Shown: positions 58,812 to 64,000 of the stretch, piece after piece
Position numbering within the stretch: the first letter of the stretch is position 1
Layout of the letters: each line of letters begins with the position of its first letter
Source: Caprella mutica
Taxonomy: Eukaryota; Arthropoda; Malacostraca; Amphipoda; Caprellidae
NCBI GenBank assembly: GCA_947561585.1
Contig: CANNZV010001167.1
Span: 62,001-126,000 of the forward strand
Direction: 5' to 3'
DNA: 64,000 bases
The notes under the pieces: model-generated
Told to the model about the DNA's origin: nothing
Seen by the model: only the letters and a program-made list of their open reading frames with translations
The model's database searches: none
Translations under genes and position numbers: made by a program

Positions 58812-59581
58812 GAGGACTGCTGCAGCCAAGGTAGTAAGTATATTAAGGGGATGGTTCACGCTTTTTGCTGGCTACCATGGAAATACTAGTAGGAGGGAGG
58901 GGTGTAACGATTTCTCAACAAAAGCGTGACCGTTCCGCTGTGTCGTGTGGTGACGTCACAGCACACGTATGACGTCACCCTAGCGACACACTGACAGTTC
59001 AGGGAGTAATCGCACACAGCTCAGTGACGTTTCATAAACGAGGAAGAGTGCACGCATCTAGTACGCGCTCCACCAAACGCTTATTCAAGTCATATAAACA
59101 TTGCATTTGTTGCCTAAATATTCATCAATTAATCTTCTTACATCAGTTAAATGTCCTAAGATGAGAAAATTATTGAGCAAAATGATCAGATACCTGAAGT
59201 ATTTTAAAGAATAATGTGTAAGATAACATCAGCTGTTGTGCTTACGAGAACCGTTAAGGGGCCTTTACACGAGCACTGGTCAGTGCCACTATTCACCACA
59301 CTGCCCACCAATTAGCTCAGCACCTTTACACGAGCAGGATGTGCTTTGGTAGGCACTGACACTTTAGTATCGTGGTTAGCATCTAATTTGCAATTAAACA
59401 CTAATGCTGTTCGTGTTTTATGTTTATAATCTTTAGATTTTATTTTCCATAGGCATGGGTGCTCTTCAACTAGGCCAATGAAAGGGGTTGTTGACTGTCT
59501 GGCAATCGCTAATGACAGACAGTGGCACTTTGTGGTGAGCGTTTGGGCGTGGCATAGAGTAGTGTCACCACAAAGTGGCAC

Positions 59582-59865
59582 TAAAGACAATATAAGATAG
59601 ACGCTCAACTTGATAGGGCACATGCAAAAATAATAACAACCAATCAGAAGCGATCAGTAACATAGGTCACACCAAACAATAATAAACGTACGATCCCCCC
59701 CCCCCCCCTTGAAATTCAAAGAAGGATAACCTTTAGTTTTAACGTGTGAAGTCATTAGATATATAAATAAATATCCTTTACTGATTAGGGATCAGAGAAC
59801 TAATTACTTTATTATTAATTAAGTTTACAAGATCGCAAATGTGGTTCAATCTAGTATTTTACCCT
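59582..59865. repeat. Partial MITE-B copy nested in the TTAA element
   Basis: Starts AAAGACAATATAAGATAGAC and stops within the family consensus at about GTGGTTCAATCTAGTATTTT. Contains CCAATCAG (59641) and a poly-C tract (59696-59708). A GC-richer stretch at 59250-59581 left of it has repeated TTTACACGAGCA and CAGTGCC/GGCACTG motifs, perhaps another MITE. Confidence 0.6.
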
Positions 59866-60354
59866 CTTTTTTCGATTATCCACAATAAGTCCATATTTGC
59901 CAAACTGTGTATTTTTATATTTGTGCCTTTAATAAAATTGAACCGATCATTACCCACTTTCATATCCTGTGTAATTGGTGAACATTAATTAGATCAGTTA
60001 CTGAATTATGGAAATAAAGAATAAACAATTGGTTCAGAAGGGATAATTTCACATATATTCCCATTTAAATTTGAAAGTCTAGTGTCCATTCTCAAATCAA
60101 AGAAGTGATCATAACACTTATTTCTCCCATAGATTTGTGGGAGAATCCCACAAAACGGCAACACTGCTATTGCCACGGCTATGTTAGCCGCCTGCTATCT
60201 ACCAATAATACTTGTCCGATTGAGCTGAGATTTTGACACAAGGTGTATAATGCTCCAGATCTTTGAAGTTGCTCGTGTAAATTTTTCATTTTGAGGCCCT
60301 CTCCCCCGTGCAGGGCGAAAAACCTGTTTTTGGACCCCCTCCCCCCCTTACCAA

Positions 60355-60560
60355 AATCAGCGCCCAGGAAAATTTATAGAAGCTAATCTGTTCAGAACGA
60401 AATTCCAAAGGTCGTCTAGAAGCCCTTTAAGAATTTCGATCTAAATTTTTTTTTCTTTTTGAAATAAAAAAGTTAGAGATCGAAATTCAACTAAAGGGCT
60501 TCTAGACGACCTTAAGAACTTCGCTTTGAACAGATTATCTGCTATACATTTTTCTGTAGG
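60355..60560. repeat. Foldback inside the TTAA element
   Basis: GGTCGTCTAGAAGCCCTTTA (60411-60430) pairs with TAAAGGGCTTCTAGACGACC-like sequence at 60492-60512; outer parts (AATCTGTTCAGAACGAA / TTCGCTTTGAACAGATT) also pair. About 60 bp of A/T-rich loop lies between. Confidence 0.7.
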
Positions 60561-60929
60561 ACCAACCCTGGGCGCTATTTTGAACGAGAAAATTTGAGTA
60601 AAAGAAGTTACTGTGATAATTGAGGAAGACAAAATTTCATTTTTTGAAAACACAAAAAATTAGGCTTTTCGTCCCGCCCAGGGGACTCGTCAGGTCGCTT
60701 CGGGGGGACCAAAGGTCCACCCTGGCAGCGACGAATCCATCAACCAAAAATGGGAGACTCATAAGTTATAGATACACAAAGGTACAGAAGAACAAACTTA
60801 GTAATCTGATCGCTATGGAAATATCCACAAGTTTTCTATGGACTATTTTGGGGGTAACTAAAGAAGAATTTTTTTGGGAAAAAATGTCAAGAAAGCGTGA
60901 ACCATCCCCTTAACTTATAATGCATGACC

Positions 60930-61300
60930 AAAGACAATATAAAACTTACAATGCATGACCAAAGACTAATTAAGACGCTCAACTTGATAGGGCACATGCA
61001 AAAATAATAACAACCAATCAGAAGCTATCAGTAGCATACGTCACACCAAACAATAATAAACATACGACCCCCCCCCCTTGAAATTGACAGAAGCATAATC
61101 TTTAGTCATAACGAGTGGAGTCGTTAGAAATATAAATATCCTATACTGATTAGGGATCAGAGAACTAATTACTTTATTATTAATCAAGTTTACAAGATTG
61201 CACATGTGGTTCAATTTCGTATTCTAAATATAATCTACCCCCTTTTAACGGAAAATAGTCATAACTAGGTATACCAAACGAGTATAAACCTATGTAGGTA
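60930..61300. repeat. MITE-B copy, partial
   Basis: A short duplicated lead (ATGCATGACCAAAGAC twice, 60920-60965) is followed by family sequence ACGCTCAACTTGATAGGGCA, CCAATCAG, a poly-C tract and CCCTTTTAACGGA. The right TIR is missing. Confidence 0.6.
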
Positions 61301-62569
61301 ACGTATTGTATGATAGGCTATACTGAGACCTAAAGAATTAATAAAAATAGTAGTAACGTAAATATCCTACTGCAAATGTTCCAAGTGCCTACATTATTCT
61401 AGGTAAAAGGACCTAAGATCAAAAGATTTTATTATAACGCACCTGAGATCTATAAATTTATGATAAGTGTTATTGTGAACTAATTACTTTAAATAAACAT
61501 GTCATTCGGTAAACAGTTACAAGAAAAACTAAATTTGAATATAATCGTATCAAGAAAATCAGTACCTGCATAAAGATAATTTAAAAAAATAGATTTAATC
61601 ACTAATAATATATCATAAATAGGAAAATCACGTGTAATTTTTATTTCAAACAGTACTGAGGTATAATGAGCTTAAAGCAAATATGATTTAAAGTATAATA
61701 TTCTAAATAAATCGGTCTCTGATCTATTTCCTCAAAATAAATAAACTTTGGCACTAATATTTTTATACCTATTGTGATTGAGATCGAAATGTTTTAAGAA
61801 AAGACGAATCTATTTATAAAATACTTAAATAAACCGTTTTTCGGAAGTATTTTCTTAGGTAAATTATTATATCGCAAAATAAATCAAGATAAAACAGTCT
61901 GGCTCCTAAAATTTTAAGATATAATGTATTTTAGTCAGGTAGTATTATCGAAACTAGGTCTGGCATCGAAATTATTAATATAAAAGATGTTTCAAACTAA
62001 AATATTAAGATAAACATATTTTCAAACTAATACTCATAAGATAAATGAGCTAATCGTCAAATGATTTAAAAATAATGTTACCCTGCTATAATTTTCGAAA
62101 ATAAATGTCCATTGGGTATAATATCTTAGCAAAAGTCGTACCTAGGTCTTTGATATCTGTGCAAATAGTCCGGCCATATAATTGAAATAACACAAACTAG
62201 CCTAGAGCCTACCCAGCCTGGGGACTAATGCTCTTTGGAACTAATATTAGCTCCACCCACCACCCTCCCCCTCCCTCTCCCACACACAAAGGGGCGGGCC
62301 ACTGACAACTCATTCATCATCCATGCTCATGATGCTCGCAGCTCGCCTCTCAGTTCAGACAGAGACGTGGTGAGGGGTGTTACTATTTTTTTGCGCTCCA
62401 AATCGCTTGGTTTCTGTCTGAAATATTTGCCATGTAATATGAGTTTAAACAGAGCGAATGCATACTATGAATCTACTTCCCTCAGATAAAAAATATATAT
62501 TCAACAATTCTTCTTAATATTTGAAGTGAGAAATACAGGTAGACCACATTTTGATTACACAAATAAAGA
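61301..62569. other. AT-rich gene-free interval with a GC-rich patch
   Basis: 61330-62200 is AT-rich, with nothing recognisable. 62245-62400 is GC-rich (CCCTCCCCCTCCCTCTCCC; GGGGCGGGCC) and could be a promoter or first-exon region, but no TATA box, domain or splice partner supports a gene. A plus-strand frame at 62235-62489 is probably by chance. Confidence 0.35.
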
Positions 62570-62577
62570 GTTATTAG

Positions 62578-63800
62578 TAGAGCCCGGTTTCCTAGTTCTA
62601 ACGAAAGTAGTCGAAATAGCGCTTTAAAAAAGTTTGTATAGCTCTAAAAAAGAGTTTTAAAGTCGGTGAAAAAGTCCTCATAATAGCTGAGTGTGTCCTA
62701 AAATTATTGCATTTTCTTTCTTTTATCCACATTATAGAAACTTTTAGAAGAAAATTCCACAATAACTATGCCTTTCTTTTTAATTTGTTAATAGCTGATT
62801 TAAAATTATTATTCACAGAACTAACGCAACAATTAATGGCAAATGTGTACTTATAATATCGTATATATAAGACTATGAGTTTAATGATTAGTAAATAATA
62901 TCCATGTTTCTCAATTTATACGTAGCTTTTATTTTACAAGTAACTAACAAGAAGAAAAAAAACTAAACTAAATTTATCCAAAACTATGTTGTCTAAGTCA
63001 CAACCAACTAAGAGTAACAAAGACACACATAGAACAGCACAAACCAAATGCAAAAACAGTAACATTAATTCTTAATATAATGACTTGATAACTTTTTTAA
63101 TTAATGAAACAATAATTAAACTTCATTGCGAGAAATTACCAACATCTCAATGACATTTACAGCTGTTATGCTTAGTCTCTTGTCACTTAAAATCATTTTT
63201 AATTTTGAAAAGATTATTTCAACTTTAAAAGTTTCGGGTTGTTTCACTTTGGGTTGTTTTGGTTTTTACAACTTGAGCACTCAATTAACTATCACGTTCA
63301 TAAATGAGTGTGTTCAAAGTAACTTCATTACGGAAAGAGCGAAATTTAGCGGTCACAATATATAAATAGGTACCATATATTTATTTCATTTGGGCATATC
63401 TTCATTCTTCACGTATCATTCTATTTATTATTTAAGAAAACTATATAATATTATACTGTATCGAGTAGTGGTTTATTCATTGTTCAATTCAGTTTAATTT
63501 ACCAATAATTATGTTCGTACGTTTTCTATGGAATATTACTATAGAAAATGTGAATGAAATGGCACACTAATTTAAATGTCTCTTGCATGTATAATTTATC
63601 AATTATATAATAATCTGTTACAAATATATTTCGCACGTAAAGGATGGTTTATCACAGTTTTTATAGTCTCTTATACCATAATTACTAGTTCTATCTTTTA
63701 ATTTCTAGTCAAAATAGCGTTTATGCTATAAACGCTTTAAAAATTTATTTCTATGGTCAAAATAGCGTTTATAGCATAAGAACTGGAAATCCGGGCTCTA
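62578..63800. mobile_element. hAT-like non-autonomous element, 1223 bp
   Basis: Termini TAGAGCCCGG and CCGGGCTCTA are inverted. Flanks GTTATTAG and GTTATTAC are an 8-bp duplication with one mismatch (7 shared bases). Near the right end AAAATAGCGTTTATGCTATA and AAAATAGCGTTTATAGCATA form a direct repeat of small palindromes. The interior is AT-rich; the 79-codon frame at 63126 has no domain. Confidence 0.65.
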
Positions 63801-64000
63801 GTTATTACCTTCGCAGAATGCGGAAAGGATATATTTTACACGGCATTTGTCATCTTGTTATTCGCTTAACTGAAAAAGAATTCCACCAAATTTACTGAAA
63901 TTTAACTGGACCATTGGTCATTGTGCATAAACCATCTGGTAGAATTTTGGAAGTGATCCGGTGAAGGTCATTTATAACTTATAAAGTATTTAACCACATT

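Larger units (their letters stand above)
58847..60909. mobile_element. 2063-bp element flanked by TTAA
   Basis: Termini GGGGATGGTTCACGCTTT and GCGTGAACCATCCCC are inverted and flanked by TTAA on both sides (58843-58846, 60910-60913). The interior has nested repeats (partial MITE-B at 59582-59865, foldback at 60355-60560) and no transposase. Candidate superfamilies with TTAA targets are piggyBac and Kolobok. Confidence 0.75.

Noticed and set aside
62235..62489. 84-codon plus-strand frame in the GC-rich patch
   Set aside because: Pro/Leu-rich from C runs, with no domain or splice context; the GC patch itself is recorded.
63126..63365. 79-codon hydrophobic frame
   Set aside because: It lies within a non-autonomous hAT-like element in AT-rich sequence; composition is what AT-rich DNA gives, and no homology was recognised.

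Overview
The window looks like AT-rich, repeat-dominated DNA from an animal, most likely an insect or other arthropod. Evidence: spliced genes with GT-AG introns, a Bel/Pao LTR retrotransposon, a PIF/Harbinger element paired with a MADF-BESS type protein, Tc1/mariner, hAT, piggyBac-like and MULE DNA transposons, non-LTR retrotransposon fragments and many foldback MITEs. There is no sign of bacterial gene organisation. I cannot name the species from the sequence alone.

Layout. 53-4135 is a candidate DNA element with inverted ends; each end carries a tandem array (22-bp units on the left, about 122-bp units on the right) and the middle holds three exon-like segments. 5923-7833 (minus) is the best host-gene candidate: a spliced RING-finger protein whose reading frame is interrupted by one UAG codon exactly inside the RING domain. 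8.2-16 kb is AT-rich, with a compact structured segment (about 8.2-8.4 kb), an A-rich low-complexity tract, several minisatellites and a possible LTR starting at 16092. 17.3-19.0 kb is a broken PIF/Harbinger element. 19.1-21.4 kb is a nest of MITEs.

21361-31226 is a roughly 10-kb inverted repeat. Arms of about 3-4 kb both contain the C-terminal exon of a MULE transposase, and the spacer holds a 1-kb hAT element with a perfect 8-bp target duplication. 32-35.4 kb holds MITEs split by a DD37E Tc1/mariner copy. 36-38.8 kb holds LINE remnants split by a deleted LTR element. 40416-47842 is a complete Bel/Pao element: the two 569-bp LTRs differ at one base that I could find, yet the coding region has a nonsense codon and several frameshifts.

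47.8-54.2 kb contains MULE-type MITEs (9-bp target duplication), a MULE transposase exon, a tRNA-uridine-methyltransferase-like fragment and a tandemly duplicated three-exon gene of unknown family on the minus strand. 54.3-56.7 kb holds hAT and piggyBac-like MITEs, a 31-bp satellite and an isolated exon-like ORF. 57-58.2 kb is a 5'-truncated LINE. 58.3-64 kb is nested MITEs, including a 2-kb element flanked by TTAA and a 1.2-kb hAT-like element.

The window therefore reads mainly as layered transposon insertions around few host genes. Points most worth following up are the UAG inside the RING gene, the large MULE-bearing palindrome, the duplicated exon cluster with a hairpin-associated deletion, and a dispersed MITE family that carries CRE (TGACGTCA) and CCAAT motifs. 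All coordinates of element ends and exons were read by eye.
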